Of a stretch of 50,748 nt of DNA, positions 15,055-26,061 are shown piece by piece. The DNA is from Labilithrix sp. (GTDB lineage Bacteria > Myxococcota_A > Polyangia > Polyangiales > Polyangiaceae). Each line of letters begins with the position of its first letter. Within the stretch, counting starts at the first letter, position 1. A program made the position numbers and the translations under genes. The stretch is taken from assembly GCA_019637105.1 (NCBI GenBank), contig JAHBWF010000042.1, forward strand, positions 1-50,748, in the 5' to 3' direction. The notes beneath the pieces are model-generated. The model was not told where the DNA came from and ran no database searches. It was given only the letters and a program-made list of their open reading frames with translations.

Positions 15055-16398
15055 ATGCGCCGTCCGTCGAAGCCCGATCTCCCGCCTCCTCCCGAGCTCC
15101 CCTCTTTCCGGGTCGAGCCGGACCCTGTCGACGACAGCGCGCGGGGCGCCCCGAGCTCGCTCGAGGGCTCGATCCTCGATCGCCACGAGGGGACGAAGCT
15201 CTCGCGCCACGACGCGCCGCTCGACGAGGACGCGATCGACTCCGACGCCGCCAAGGTGGTGCGCCGCCTCGAGCGGAGCGGCTACCAGGCCTACCTCGTC
15301 GGCGGCTGCGTGCGCGACCTGTTGCTCAACGGCCGACCGAAGGACTTCGACGTCGCGACCAGCGCGCGGCCGGACGACGTGCGCGCGCTCTTCCGCAACT
15401 GCCGGATCATCGGGCGCCGCTTCCGCCTCGCGCACGTCCTCTTCGGCGGAGGCAAGGTGGTCGAGGTCGCCACGTTCCGGCGCAACCCGGGCGAGACGGA
15501 CCTCGAGGACGACCTGCTCATCCGGAGCGACAACGTCTTCGGCGAAGCGCACGAGGACGCCCTCCGGCGCGACTTCACGATCAACGCGCTCTTTTACGAT
15601 CTCGATCGCCGTCAGGTCCTCGACTGGTGCGGGGGCATGCCCGACATCCAGCGGCGCGCCATCCGGACGATCGGCGAGCCGATCGTCCGCTTCCGCGAGG
15701 ATCCGGTGCGCATCCTCCGCGCGATCAAATTCGCCGCCCGGCTCGATCTCGGCATCGATCCGAACGTGTACGACGCGATGGTCGCGAGCCGCCTCGAGCT
15801 CGCGCGCGCCGCGCGGCCGCGGCTCTTCGAGGAGATCCTCCGCCTGATGCGCGCCGGCGGGGCGCACCGCTCGATGTGGCTGATGTGGGAGGTCGGCGCG
15901 ATGGCCGTGCTCATGCCGGAGCTCGCCGCCTTCCTCGACGACGACGAGGCCACCGAGGACGGCAGCCTCCGGTTCTTCCGCAAGATGGACGCGATCGATC
16001 GCAAGACGCTCGACGAGGGCGTGCTCGACGACGTCGTCCTGATGACCGCGCTCTTCTACGAGCCGCTCGAGGAGGCCGTCGCCGGCGTCCGCGACGTCAT
16101 GGGCGCGGTGAACGATTTCCTCGAGCCGGTGATCGAGCGCATCGCGATGCCGCGGAGGATCGCCGACGGCGTCCGCCGGATCATGACGATGGTCCCGCGC
16201 ATCCTCCAGGGCCGCATCGGCCGCTTCGCGCGGACGGACCTGTTCTTGCCGGCGCTCGACGTCGCCGAGATCGTCCTCCACTCGCGGGGGCAGAGCACCG
16301 CCTCCGTCCAGGCCCTCCGGCGCGAGGCGATGCCGCCGATCACGCGCGAGCACCGGCGGCCTTCGGCGTTCCCGCGCCAGCGCGGCGCGCGCCGCTGA
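15055..16398 (+). CDS. pcnB: Polynucleotide adenylyltransferase / tRNA nucleotidyltransferase family, PcnB-like
   Basis: A 447-residue class II nucleotidyltransferase. The head domain has AYLVGGCVRDLLLNG, the metal-binding DFDVAT (Asp97, Asp99), FRLAHVLFGGGKVVEVATF and RRDFTINALFYD; the following FREDPVRILRAIKFAARL is typical of the PcnB branch. A basic C-terminal tail (REHRRPSAFPRQRGARR) also fits poly(A) polymerase I, which adds 3' A tails that promote RNA decay; a CCA-adding role cannot be excluded by eye. The N-terminal 60 residues are Pro-rich and variable. The start ATG 15055 lacks a strong ribosome site, so a downstream start is possible. Confidence 0.88.
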   Translation: MRRPSKPDLPPPPELPSFRVEPDPVDDSARGAPSSLEGSILDRHEGTKLSRHDAPLDEDAIDSDAAKVVRRLERSGYQAYLVGGCVRDLLLNGRPKDFDVATSARPDDVRALFRNCRIIGRRFRLAHVLFGGGKVVEVATFRRNPGETDLEDDLLIRSDNVFGEAHEDALRRDFTINALFYDLDRRQVLDWCGGMPDIQRRAIRTIGEPIVRFREDPVRILRAIKFAARLDLGIDPNVYDAMVASRLELARAARPRLFEEILRLMRAGGAHRSMWLMWEVGAMAVLMPELAAFLDDDEATEDGSLRFFRKMDAIDRKTLDEGVLDDVVLMTALFYEPLEEAVAGVRDVMGAVNDFLEPVIERIAMPRRIADGVRRIMTMVPRILQGRIGRFARTDLFLPALDVAEIVLHSRGQSTASVQALRREAMPPITREHRRPSAFPRQRGARR

Positions 16399-17495
16399 CA
16401 CGCCGGACGCACGCCGCCGCGCGCGGGAGCGACGGCGCGGCGAGCGACGGCGCGCGCGCCGGAGGGTTCGCGCTACGATGAGCGCGTGGCGGAGCCTCTG
16501 CGAGCGGACACGGGCCGGCGGGCGCGCATCTGCGTCTCCTGCCGCACGCTCCTCGACGACGGCGAGAGCTGCCCGGGGAGGACGCACAAAACGGTCTCGC
16601 TCCGCTCCGCCGAGGGCCGGCGCGCGCTCGACGACGAGGTGTGGGGGCCCGACTCGCGCGCGCGCAAGCTCCGTCAGGCCGCCAAGGCGGGCGCGGGCGG
16701 CGCGGGCGCGGGCTCGATCGTCCAGGGGTGCGATCTGCCGAGCCTCGACGGCTGCGGCGCGAGCGACGAGGTGCTGCTCGTGCTCCTCGCGCTGGCGATC
16801 TTCACGGTCGCCGCCATCGCGCTCGTGTGGCTCGTCCGCGCGCTCGTTCGCTGGATCCGCGCGAAGACGGCTCGGCCGAAGCCCCACGGCGCGCTCCTCG
16901 CGCCGCCCGCCCCGGCGAGCCGGGCGGTCGCGGCGCGCGGCGTCGTCCGGACGGGGACGCCGCTCGCGACGCCGTGGAGAGCCGGCAGCGCGCTCGCCTA
17001 CGCGATGGAGCTCTACGAGGCGCGCGTCTTCGGCGGGGGCGCGATGCTGCGCGACGCGGAGAGCGGCGGATTCGAGATCACGCTCGACGACGGCCGCGCG
17101 CTCCGGATCCCGCCGGGGCGCGTCCACGTCGTGGGCAGGCTCGAGGCGGTCGACGTGGACAGGGCGCGGATCGCCGAGCGGCTCGAAGGGCTCGATCCTC
17201 ACGCCGCGCCCGGATCGCGCGCGCTCTTCCCGTTCGATCACGCGCGCGCGCTGGCGATCGGCCCTGGCGATCGCGTCGAGGTCCTCGGGGAGGTGCAGGC
17301 GAGCCGCGACGACGGCGGCGGCTACCGCTCGAGCGCCGCCGTCGTCGTCCCGGTCGGCGTGCCGGTGCTGCGCGTCCACGGGGCGGGGGACCCGCCGCGC
17401 CTGCGCGTCGCGGGCGGAGGCGGCGGCGGAGAGGCCGCGGACCTCGACGACACGCGCGACGGCCCGGGCGCCGACCTCGACGACGCGCCTCTGCC

Positions 17496-19679
<2,184 letters not shown>

Positions 19680-19727
19680 GGTGGCCTCGCGTTCGACGGT
19701 CCGTGCTATCTACTGTGGGTCCAGCGA

Positions 19728-20387
19728 ATGGCCAAGGCTGCGGAAAACAAGGCTCGGGCGGGCGAAGCCGCCTCGGATCCCGTGGCGCAGGCGCGGGCCA
19801 CGGTGCTCGACGGCGTGGGGCGCGAGGTCGCGGCGAGCTTCCCTGGGATCACGCGCCTCGGCGGTCAGATCGTCGCGGCGCTCTACCTCGCCGACGGTCC
19901 GCTCTCGATGGACGCGCTCGGCGAGGAGCTCGGCCGCTCGAAGAGCAACGTGTTCGCCAACCTCCGCGCGCTCGAGGCCGCCGGGATCGTCGAGCGGCGG
20001 CGCGCGTCCGGCTCGCGGCACGACGCGTTCGCGCTCCGCGGCAAGTACCCCGACGTCGTGGTCGGCGCCTACCTGTCACGGCTGCGGCGGGTCGTCGTCG
20101 ACAAGGTGAACCTCTGCACGCGCGCGCTCGACATGCTCGGCGACACGCGCGGCGCCGAGGCCGACGCCATGCGCGACAAGCTCACGTCGCTCCAGCGCAA
20201 GTACGAGCGCTTCGCGACCGTGTTCGAGCTCGTGCCGATCGCCGACGGTCCGATCGACCTCGAAGAGGTGCTCGACGCGCTGCCGGAGAGCGCGCTCGGC
20301 GCCGTCACGGCGATGGCGAAGCGCGCGCTCGGGCTCGGGCCGCGCGCGCTCGACGGCAAGCGGGTCGCGTCGGGCCGCAAGCCCTGA
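19728..20387 (+). CDS. MarR/GbsR-like winged-helix transcriptional regulator
   Basis: A 219-residue regulator. The winged helix is at about 40-100: QIVAALYLADGPLSMDALGE, then LGRSKSNVFANLRALEAAGI as recognition part and VERRRASGSRHDAFALRG as wing. The long C-terminal half (VDKVNLCTRALDMLGDTR and on) is helical, for dimerisation, as in GbsR-type proteins. It is divergently placed 48 bp from the DUF255 gene, so that gene is a possible target besides its own promoter. ATG 19728 begins MAKAAENKARAG. Confidence 0.85.
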   Translation: MAKAAENKARAGEAASDPVAQARATVLDGVGREVAASFPGITRLGGQIVAALYLADGPLSMDALGEELGRSKSNVFANLRALEAAGIVERRRASGSRHDAFALRGKYPDVVVGAYLSRLRRVVVDKVNLCTRALDMLGDTRGAEADAMRDKLTSLQRKYERFATVFELVPIADGPIDLEEVLDALPESALGAVTAMAKRALGLGPRALDGKRVASGRKP

Positions 20388-20389
20388 GC

Positions 20390-20418
20390 GGCGCGCCCGG
20401 AGGAGCGCCCCGCGCGCG
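20390..20418. terminator. GC hairpin between convergent genes
   Basis: GGCGCGC (20390-20396) pairs with GCGCGCC (20412-20418). It lies just after the MarR-like stop and just before the end of the FHA gene, so it could stop transcription from both sides. It has no T-run. Confidence 0.4.
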
Positions 20419-20426
20419 CCGGAGGC

Positions 20427-21656
20427 TCAGGCCGCGGTGATCTCGACGCGGAGGAGCTTCCGGCCGATGAAGAGGTAGTCGCCGTGGCCCAGCTCGCGCT
20501 CGGCCTTGAGGCGGACGTACGTGCCGTTGCGCGAGTTCAAGTCCGTGAGGGTGAGCGAGCCGCCCACCTCTTCGATCTTGCAGTGCGACCCGCTCATGTA
20601 GAGGTCGGTCGGGAAGTTGAGATCCCCGCCCTCGCGCCCGATCTGGAGCGACGACGTGCGGGCGCAGACGGTCATGCCGGGGGCGCCGCCCTGGAGCACC
20701 TGCGTGATGCGGAACGGGCTCTGGTGCTTCGGCGACGAGTAGAAGAACGTGCCGTCCGCTCCGGGCTGATCGTTCAAGGCCGGCGGGCCGTCGACGCGGA
20801 ACACCTGCTCGCCCGCGAGGAAGTGGTCCTCCGGCCCGATGTCGACGCTGCCGCGCACGCGCAGGTAGACGCCGTTGAGCGAGCCCTCGTCGCGGACGCA
20901 GAGGGTCCCGTTCCGGTAGAAGAAGTTCGCGTGGCGCGGCGACACGAACGGATCGTCCGGGAAGACGAGCTGCCCGGCCTTGCCGACGACGTGCTGCTCG
21001 GCGTTGAGCTGGTAGCTGAGCCCCTCGACGCCCTCGCCTCGGATCAAGATGAGCTTCGCCTTGCCCGGCGCCTGGAGCTGCCCGAAGAACTGCGTGCGCG
21101 CGTTCATGATCTCGGGCGGCACCGCGGCGCCGCAGCGGCCGCAGAACTTGTGCCCGACGGGCACCGGCGTGGAGCAGGAACGGCAGACGAAGTTCTTGGC
21201 TTGATCCATGAGCTCCTCGAGACTGAGACTCTTCGGCTTCGATGACGACTTCACGGACGCGATGGCGCCCGAGAGGCGGCCGCTACGCGCAGACAAAGGA
21301 GGGGACGAACCGTTGGCGCCCGCCGGGTGGCTCCGCCCGAGCTCGGCCGTGATCCGCGGAACGTACGGATCGGGATCGACGAGCGCGCCCTCGCTCGGCG
21401 GGCCCTCACGGACGGCCACGCCGGCCTCGGCGACCCTCGCCGGATCGCGCGTCGTCGGCGGCGCCTTGCTGATCGGCGGATCGTCGCCGGCGATCGACGG
21501 GAAGCGCGACGCCGAGAGCCCGCGGTGGGAGTCGACCGCGGCGGACGAGCCGAACGCGCCGAGGGCGAGGCGGTTGGAGCACGACGGGCACGTCGTGGTT
21601 CGAAGCTCCGCGTAGGCCTCGCAGCGTCCGCAGACGATGCCGATCTCGAGTTCCAT
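20427..21656 (-). CDS. Protein with two zinc ribbons and two FHA domains
   Basis: A 409-residue protein. Cys9, Cys12, Cys23 and Cys26 form a first zinc ribbon, a second follows after a Ser/Pro-rich linker (FVCRSCSTPVP...FCGRCGA). The first FHA domain has VSPRHANFFYRNGTLCVRDE and SLNGVYLRVRG; the second has LQIGREGGDLNFP, SGSHCKIEEVGG and LTDLNSRNGTYVRL. FHA domains bind phosphothreonine, so it is likely to read signals from Ser/Thr kinases, two of which are in the window. No membrane segment is seen. It ends 40 bp from the convergent MarR-like gene. Length and domain order are typical for myxobacterial signalling scaffolds. Confidence 0.9.
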   Translation of the reverse strand: MELEIGIVCGRCEAYAELRTTTCPSCSNRLALGAFGSSAAVDSHRGLSASRFPSIAGDDPPISKAPPTTRDPARVAEAGVAVREGPPSEGALVDPDPYVPRITAELGRSHPAGANGSSPPLSARSGRLSGAIASVKSSSKPKSLSLEELMDQAKNFVCRSCSTPVPVGHKFCGRCGAAVPPEIMNARTQFFGQLQAPGKAKLILIRGEGVEGLSYQLNAEQHVVGKAGQLVFPDDPFVSPRHANFFYRNGTLCVRDEGSLNGVYLRVRGSVDIGPEDHFLAGEQVFRVDGPPALNDQPGADGTFFYSSPKHQSPFRITQVLQGGAPGMTVCARTSSLQIGREGGDLNFPTDLYMSGSHCKIEEVGGSLTLTDLNSRNGTYVRLKAERELGHGDYLFIGRKLLRVEITAA

Positions 21657-21725
21657 CGAGCGGACCCGAGCTTACACCATCTCCAAGACGAGGTGCGGCG
21701 ATCCCTGCGGAGCGCCCCGCCCGCC

Positions 21726-22355
21726 TCACCAGAGGATCTGGAAGCGCCGCGAGCCGTCGGAGTAGCGCTCCCCCCAGAGCCGGTAGACCACGTGCTCGCA
21801 GGTCGACGCGTCCACCTGGCCGAAGTCCCGTGAGTCCTGGTGCATCAGGCGATTGTCACTGACGAGATAGACCTTCCCGGCCTCGACGATCGCCGTGTGC
21901 GTCCCGGCGTTCATCGCCGGGGTCGTCAGGTACTCGAAGCTCCACGCGCCGGTCTCGGCCACCGCGCAGCTCATGGTGACGAGGTTCTCCGTGATCGGAT
22001 GAGCGACCATGCGCTGCGGGCAGCCGTGGCGCGCCGAGAGCGCCGATCCGTTCGTGAACACGCCGTGATCCGACACCTCGACGCGATCGCCGGGCGTCCC
22101 GAAGACGCGGCCGACGACGTAGCTCCCCGGCGTCCGCGGAGACGCGCAGCGGACGAGCTCGCCCCACTTGGGGGCGCGGCCGCGCTGGACGAGCACCTTG
22201 TCCTCGGGCAGGAGCGCCGGCAGGATCGAGGCGGCGAACTCCGCGTCTTCGCCGCGCGGGACGACCCAGACGTCGAACACGAACAGGTAGAGCAAGAGGC
22301 CGATCGCCCCGAGGATCCCGGTGCCCCAGACCACCGACCGCGTGAGACCCTTCAC
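21726..22355 (-). CDS. Signal peptidase I-like protein lacking the usual catalytic lysine
   Basis: A 209-residue S26-family protein with one N-terminal membrane helix (GTGILGAIGLLLYLFVFDVW). The Ser motif is SILPALLP (Ser43), a variant of SMxPTL. The lysine box, normally KRVxGLPGD, reads GRVFGTPGD with Gly82 at the Lys position. The final box YLVSDNRLMHQDSRDFG is well kept. A single-helix membrane topology with a periplasmic domain is expected. Because the general-base Lys is missing, normal Ser/Lys cleavage is doubtful; it may be an inactive relative or use another residue. The main signal peptidase of the cell is presumably elsewhere. It is not tightly linked to a substrate gene. Confidence 0.82.
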   Translation of the reverse strand: MKGLTRSVVWGTGILGAIGLLLYLFVFDVWVVPRGEDAEFAASILPALLPEDKVLVQRGRAPKWGELVRCASPRTPGSYVVGRVFGTPGDRVEVSDHGVFTNGSALSARHGCPQRMVAHPITENLVTMSCAVAETGAWSFEYLTTPAMNAGTHTAIVEAGKVYLVSDNRLMHQDSRDFGQVDASTCEHVVYRLWGERYSDGSRRFQILW

Positions 22356-22416
22356 CCGGGTGAGCGTACCGAGCGCGGACCGGACGCGCCAAATGAGCGG
22401 CGGTCCCGCGGGGTCC

Positions 22417-23844
22417 TCACCCGCACGCGTCGCGCGGGCTCGCGCCGGGAGGCGTCGCCGGGGCCTCGCGCGGGAGCTCGAACGCCACGACGGCGCCCGT
22501 CGTCTCGCCGTCCTCCTCGACGTTCTCCGCCCAGACGCGGCCGCCGTGCGCCTCGACGATCCGTCGGACCAGCGAGAGCCCGAGGCCGACGCCGTGAGCG
22601 CCCGGGGAGCGCGCCGCGCCCGTCCCGGTCACGAACGGATCGAAGGCGCGCGGGAGGATCTCGGCGGCGAAGCCCGGGCCGCGATCGCGGACGCTGACGC
22701 GGAGGACCGCGTCGGTCGCCGACGCCGTCACGACGAGCGGCGCGTCCTTCGGGTGCCCGTGCGCCCACGCGTTGGCGAGCACGTTGTGGAGCGCGCGCCC
22801 GAGGAGCGCCGTGTCGAGCGGCGCGCGCAGATCGCCGAGCTCGCCGGCGACCACGTCGATCCTCCCCGCCGTCTCCGCCGCCGCGCGCTGCTCGAGCCAG
22901 GCGCGGACGGCGACGGGCTCGCGCCGCACGTCGGCCAGCCCCGCGCGCGCCGAGGCGAGCAGGTCGCCGAGGATCGCGTCCACCTCGACGAGCTGGCGCT
23001 CGACGTCGTCGAGCGCGCGGCCGACGAGCGCGGGCTCCGGCGCCCTCGCGGGGAGATCGCCGCCGTCCTCCGCCGGGGCGACGCCGGCGCGCTCGCGCGC
23101 GATCTCGACGGCCACGCGCGCGCGGCCGAGCGGCGACCGCAGCTCGTGGCTGATCGCCGCGAGGAGCTCGCGCTGCTCGAGCACCACGCGCGAGATGCGG
23201 TCGGCCATGCCGTCGAACGCGCGGCCGAGATCGCGCACCTCCTCGGCGACCCAGCGCCTCGGGAGCGCCTCGACGCCGGTGCGCGCGCCGAGGTCGCCGG
23301 AGCCGAACCTCTCCGCGGTCGCCGCGACGTGCTCGAGCGGCCGCGCGAGGCGCATCGACACGCGACGCGCGACGGCGCCGAGGACGAGCAGCGCGACGAG
23401 CAACGCGACGACGATTCGCCAGGCCTGCGGCGCCTGCGTCCCCGTCCTCAGCTCGAGGGCGCCGACCGTCTCGCCGCGCTTCGAGACCGGCATGTACGCG
23501 ACGCCGTCCTCGAAGACGATCCCGCCCGGGCGCACGCGCCGCCCCGGGAAGACGCTCGTGTCGCGGCGGACGCGGATGTCGAGCCCCGTCGTGTCGCGCA
23601 GCTCGCGCACGTAGGCCTCGGTCGCCGCCGGATCGTCCCAGAGGCGCGCCACGCGCTGCTGCACGTGCCGCGACATCACGCGCGTCGGGTACTCGCCCCC
23701 CTCGCCGCTGGTGAGCATCGTCGTCACGACGCTCGCGCCGACGGCGAGCAGGATCGCGGCCAAGAACCAGAAGAGGAGCCTCGCCTGCAGCCCGCGGACG
23801 CCGGCGCGGCGCGGCCCCCAGGCGCGGCGCCGCCAACGCCTCAC
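22417..23844 (-). CDS. Membrane sensor histidine kinase (HAMP-HisKA-HATPase)
   Basis: A 475-residue kinase with two membrane helices (ARLLFWFLAAILLAVGASVV and WRIVVALLVALLVLGAVARR) bracketing a periplasmic sensor of about 100 residues, a HAMP region (RLARPLEHVAATAERFGSGD), the H-box AAISHELRSPLG, and a HATPase with N-box VLANAWAHG, G1 RDRGPGF and G2 GVGLGLSLV. GTG 23844 overlaps the stop of the response regulator gene (GTGA), so the pair is translationally coupled and is a cognate two-component system. The N-box lacks the usual second Asn context but is recognisable. Signal unknown. Confidence 0.93.
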   Translation of the reverse strand: MRRWRRRAWGPRRAGVRGLQARLLFWFLAAILLAVGASVVTTMLTSGEGGEYPTRVMSRHVQQRVARLWDDPAATEAYVRELRDTTGLDIRVRRDTSVFPGRRVRPGGIVFEDGVAYMPVSKRGETVGALELRTGTQAPQAWRIVVALLVALLVLGAVARRVSMRLARPLEHVAATAERFGSGDLGARTGVEALPRRWVAEEVRDLGRAFDGMADRISRVVLEQRELLAAISHELRSPLGRARVAVEIARERAGVAPAEDGGDLPARAPEPALVGRALDDVERQLVEVDAILGDLLASARAGLADVRREPVAVRAWLEQRAAAETAGRIDVVAGELGDLRAPLDTALLGRALHNVLANAWAHGHPKDAPLVVTASATDAVLRVSVRDRGPGFAAEILPRAFDPFVTGTGAARSPGAHGVGLGLSLVRRIVEAHGGRVWAENVEEDGETTGAVVAFELPREAPATPPGASPRDACG

Positions 23845-24584
23845 GAGGGCCTCGCCAGGACGTAGCCGACCCCGCGGACCGTCTTGATGAAGCGGGGCTC
23901 CTTCGGATCGTCCTCGAGCTTCTGGCGGAGTCGGCTCACGTGGACGTCGAGCGAGCGGTCGACGCTCGGATCGTACGCGTTCGGCTCGGCGGCCTTCGGG
24001 CCGGACGCGACGCGCGGCTTGCTCTGCTCGCGGACGAGCGTCGCGAGGTCTTCGCGCGTGACGGTGTCGCCCGCGCGCTTCGCCAGCTCGACGAGGATGC
24101 GAAACTCGTACGCGGTGAGCGCCACCGGCTCGCCGGCGCGGCTCACCGTGCGCGCGCCGACGTCGATCTCGATCGGCCCCACGGCGATGCGACCGGCCTC
24201 GAGCCGCGCGACGCTCGCGGGCTTGGCGCGACGGAGGACGGCGCGCACGCGGGCGAGGAGCTCGCGCGGGTTGAACGGCTTCGGCACGTAGTCGTCCGCG
24301 CCGAGCTCGAGGCCCACGATCCGGTCGGCGTCGTCGCCGCGCGCGGTGAGCATCACGATCGGGACCTCGTGGCTCGCGCGGATGCGCCGGCAGACCTCGA
24401 AGCCGTCCATCCCCGGGAGCATCACGTCGAGCAGGACGACGTCGAACGCCGTGGCGCCGCCGAGCGCGTCGAGCCCCGCCTGACCGTCCTCCACGTGGAC
24501 GATCGTGACGTCGTGCGGCCCGAGGTACTCGCCGAGCAGTCGGGCGAGGTCGCGATCGTCGTCGACGAGCAACGCCGTGACCAC
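23841..24584 (-). CDS. OmpR/PhoB-family response regulator
   Basis: A 247-residue regulator: receiver domain (LLVDDDRDLARLLG at the start, phosphoacceptor in VVLLDVMLPGMDG, Lys in PKPFNPREL) and a winged-helix output domain (LTAYEFRILVELAKRAGD, DVHVSRLRQKLEDDP, TVRGVGYVL). An insertion of about 20 residues rich in Lys/Pro/Ala (SKPRVASGPKAAEPNAYDPS) sits in the output domain before the recognition helix. The start is GTG 24584, 8 bp after the stop of the upstream gene. Coupled to the downstream kinase, which should phosphorylate it. Confidence 0.93.
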   Translation of the reverse strand: MVTALLVDDDRDLARLLGEYLGPHDVTIVHVEDGQAGLDALGGATAFDVVLLDVMLPGMDGFEVCRRIRASHEVPIVMLTARGDDADRIVGLELGADDYVPKPFNPRELLARVRAVLRRAKPASVARLEAGRIAVGPIEIDVGARTVSRAGEPVALTAYEFRILVELAKRAGDTVTREDLATLVREQSKPRVASGPKAAEPNAYDPSVDRSLDVHVSRLRQKLEDDPKEPRFIKTVRGVGYVLARPS

Positions 24585-24592
24585 GACGGCCC

Positions 24593-25654
24593 TCAGAGCT
24601 CTCCGCCGGAGAGCGCAGCCTTCAGGTGGTTCTTCGCGCGGAGGGCGTACGGCCCGTCCGGGCTCTGCCCGATGAACGTCGTGAACGCCTCCGCCGAGAG
24701 ATCGAAGCGGCCCGCGCGGTAGTAGGCGACGCCGAGGGCGTACGCCGTCGGGTAGGTCGGGTCGATCGCGCCGAGCTTCTTGATCTTGTCGACCAGCCAG
24801 AGCTCGGCCTGCCTGCGATGTTCGAGCTTGAACGTCGCGCACGCGTCCGGCGTCGTCGCGGACCGCCGCTCTGCCTCGAGCGAGAGCCGGCGCGACTCGG
24901 GCGGCCTCGGGTGCGCGATGTAGAAGGCGTAGAGCGCGCGCTGCTCGTCGAGCGTGATCGCCAGCTTCGGGTTCGCGTCGACGCCGGCCAGCACGTTCCA
25001 CACGGTCTTGAACATCACCCGCCGCTCGTTCTCCGTGAGGATCACCGTGCGATCGGGGCGCACCCAGCCCGCGTCGCCGGCGCGGAGGACGAAGCTTCCG
25101 GCGAGATCGACGAAGTCCGGCGAGGTCTCGCCCGTGCGCTCCCATCGCGCGAGCGCGTCGAGGAAGAGGCGCGTCTGGAGCGCGCGGAGGGCGATCAGAT
25201 CGGGCACGACGTCGTCCTTGCGGAGGCCCAGGTCGCGGAGCGCGCCGTCGAGCTGACGGCGCGCGTCGATCACGCCGAGCTCGTCGACGCCGCGCGCCTC
25301 GGCGCCGTTGAGCGCGCGGATCGCCGTCCCGACGGCGAGCACGTCGGAGGGCAGGCGCTCGGCCTCCGCCGAGGCCGCGCGCCGGTCGTCCGCGCGCGCC
25401 ACGCTCACGAGGACCCGCTCGTCGATGCGCGGCAGCGGCACGGCGTCGGGCGCCGTGGCCCGCGGCATCATCAAGAGCAGGAGGAGCGCGCCGACGCTCA
25501 CCGGGAAGAGCGCGAGCCAGCGCCCGCCTTTGCGCTCCCGATCGGCCTTGGCGACCGCGCGCGCGCGAGAGAGCGCCCGCTCCACCCGCGGCGGGAGGCC
25601 GGACGCCTTGGCGGGCTTCGGCGTCGTCGTCGTTTCCTTGTCGTCCGCGGCCAC
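24593..25654 (-). CDS. Single-pass membrane protein with tetratricopeptide-like C terminus
   Basis: A 353-residue protein, first in a probable operon with the two-component pair (8-bp gap). It has a basic cytoplasmic N terminus, one membrane helix (WLALFPVSVGALLLLLMM at about 46-63) and a long helical periplasmic part. The end (YALGVAYYRAGRFDLSAEAF then YALRAKNHLKAAL) reads like one or two TPR units. The context suggests it supplies a periplasmic input to the downstream sensor kinase, but this is inference from gene order. No known family is recognised. Confidence 0.75.
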   Translation of the reverse strand: MAADDKETTTTPKPAKASGLPPRVERALSRARAVAKADRERKGGRWLALFPVSVGALLLLLMMPRATAPDAVPLPRIDERVLVSVARADDRRAASAEAERLPSDVLAVGTAIRALNGAEARGVDELGVIDARRQLDGALRDLGLRKDDVVPDLIALRALQTRLFLDALARWERTGETSPDFVDLAGSFVLRAGDAGWVRPDRTVILTENERRVMFKTVWNVLAGVDANPKLAITLDEQRALYAFYIAHPRPPESRRLSLEAERRSATTPDACATFKLEHRRQAELWLVDKIKKLGAIDPTYPTAYALGVAYYRAGRFDLSAEAFTTFIGQSPDGPYALRAKNHLKAALSGGEL

Positions 25655-25712
25655 ACGTCGATGCTAGCATCGCCGGAGCGTCCGTTGCGGCGGACGCCAG
25701 AGGAGCCACGTC

Positions 25713-26030
25713 GTGATCGAGAAGCGTCGCTACGCTCGTGCGTCGATCGACCTGCCCGTCCAGTTCGCCGTGAAGGGGGGAGCCGAGGCGGCGCGCGGAA
25801 TCGGAAAGGACATCTCGATCGGCGGGATGTTCATCGAGACGGACACGCCCGCGCCGTTCGGCGCCGACGTCGTCGTGCGCGTCCGCCTGCGGACGCCGTC
25901 GAGCGACGGCCAGGACTTCGACCTGCCCGGCGTGGTCCGGTGGGTGCGCGCGGGCGGCATGGGCGTGCAGTTCGGCCTGCTCGGCGCGCTCGAGACGCAC
26001 GCGATCACCGAGCTCGGCAAGGACGCCTGA
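25713..26030 (+). CDS. PilZ-domain protein (putative c-di-GMP receptor)
   Basis: A 105-residue single-domain PilZ protein. It has the basic N-terminal motif EKRRYARA (RxxxR type) and the DISIGGMFIE motif (D/NxSxxG), which together bind cyclic di-GMP; GVVRWVRAGGMGVQFG is the usual family C-terminal strand. It is divergent from the membrane-protein operon, with a 58-bp gap. Stand-alone PilZ proteins regulate motility or surface behaviour in myxobacteria. A diguanylate cyclase is encoded at 10407. Confidence 0.92.
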   Translation: MIEKRRYARASIDLPVQFAVKGGAEAARGIGKDISIGGMFIETDTPAPFGADVVVRVRLRTPSSDGQDFDLPGVVRWVRAGGMGVQFGLLGALETHAITELGKDA

Positions 26031-26061
26031 CGCCTGACGTCGGCGCCGCGCCCGGCCGGCG

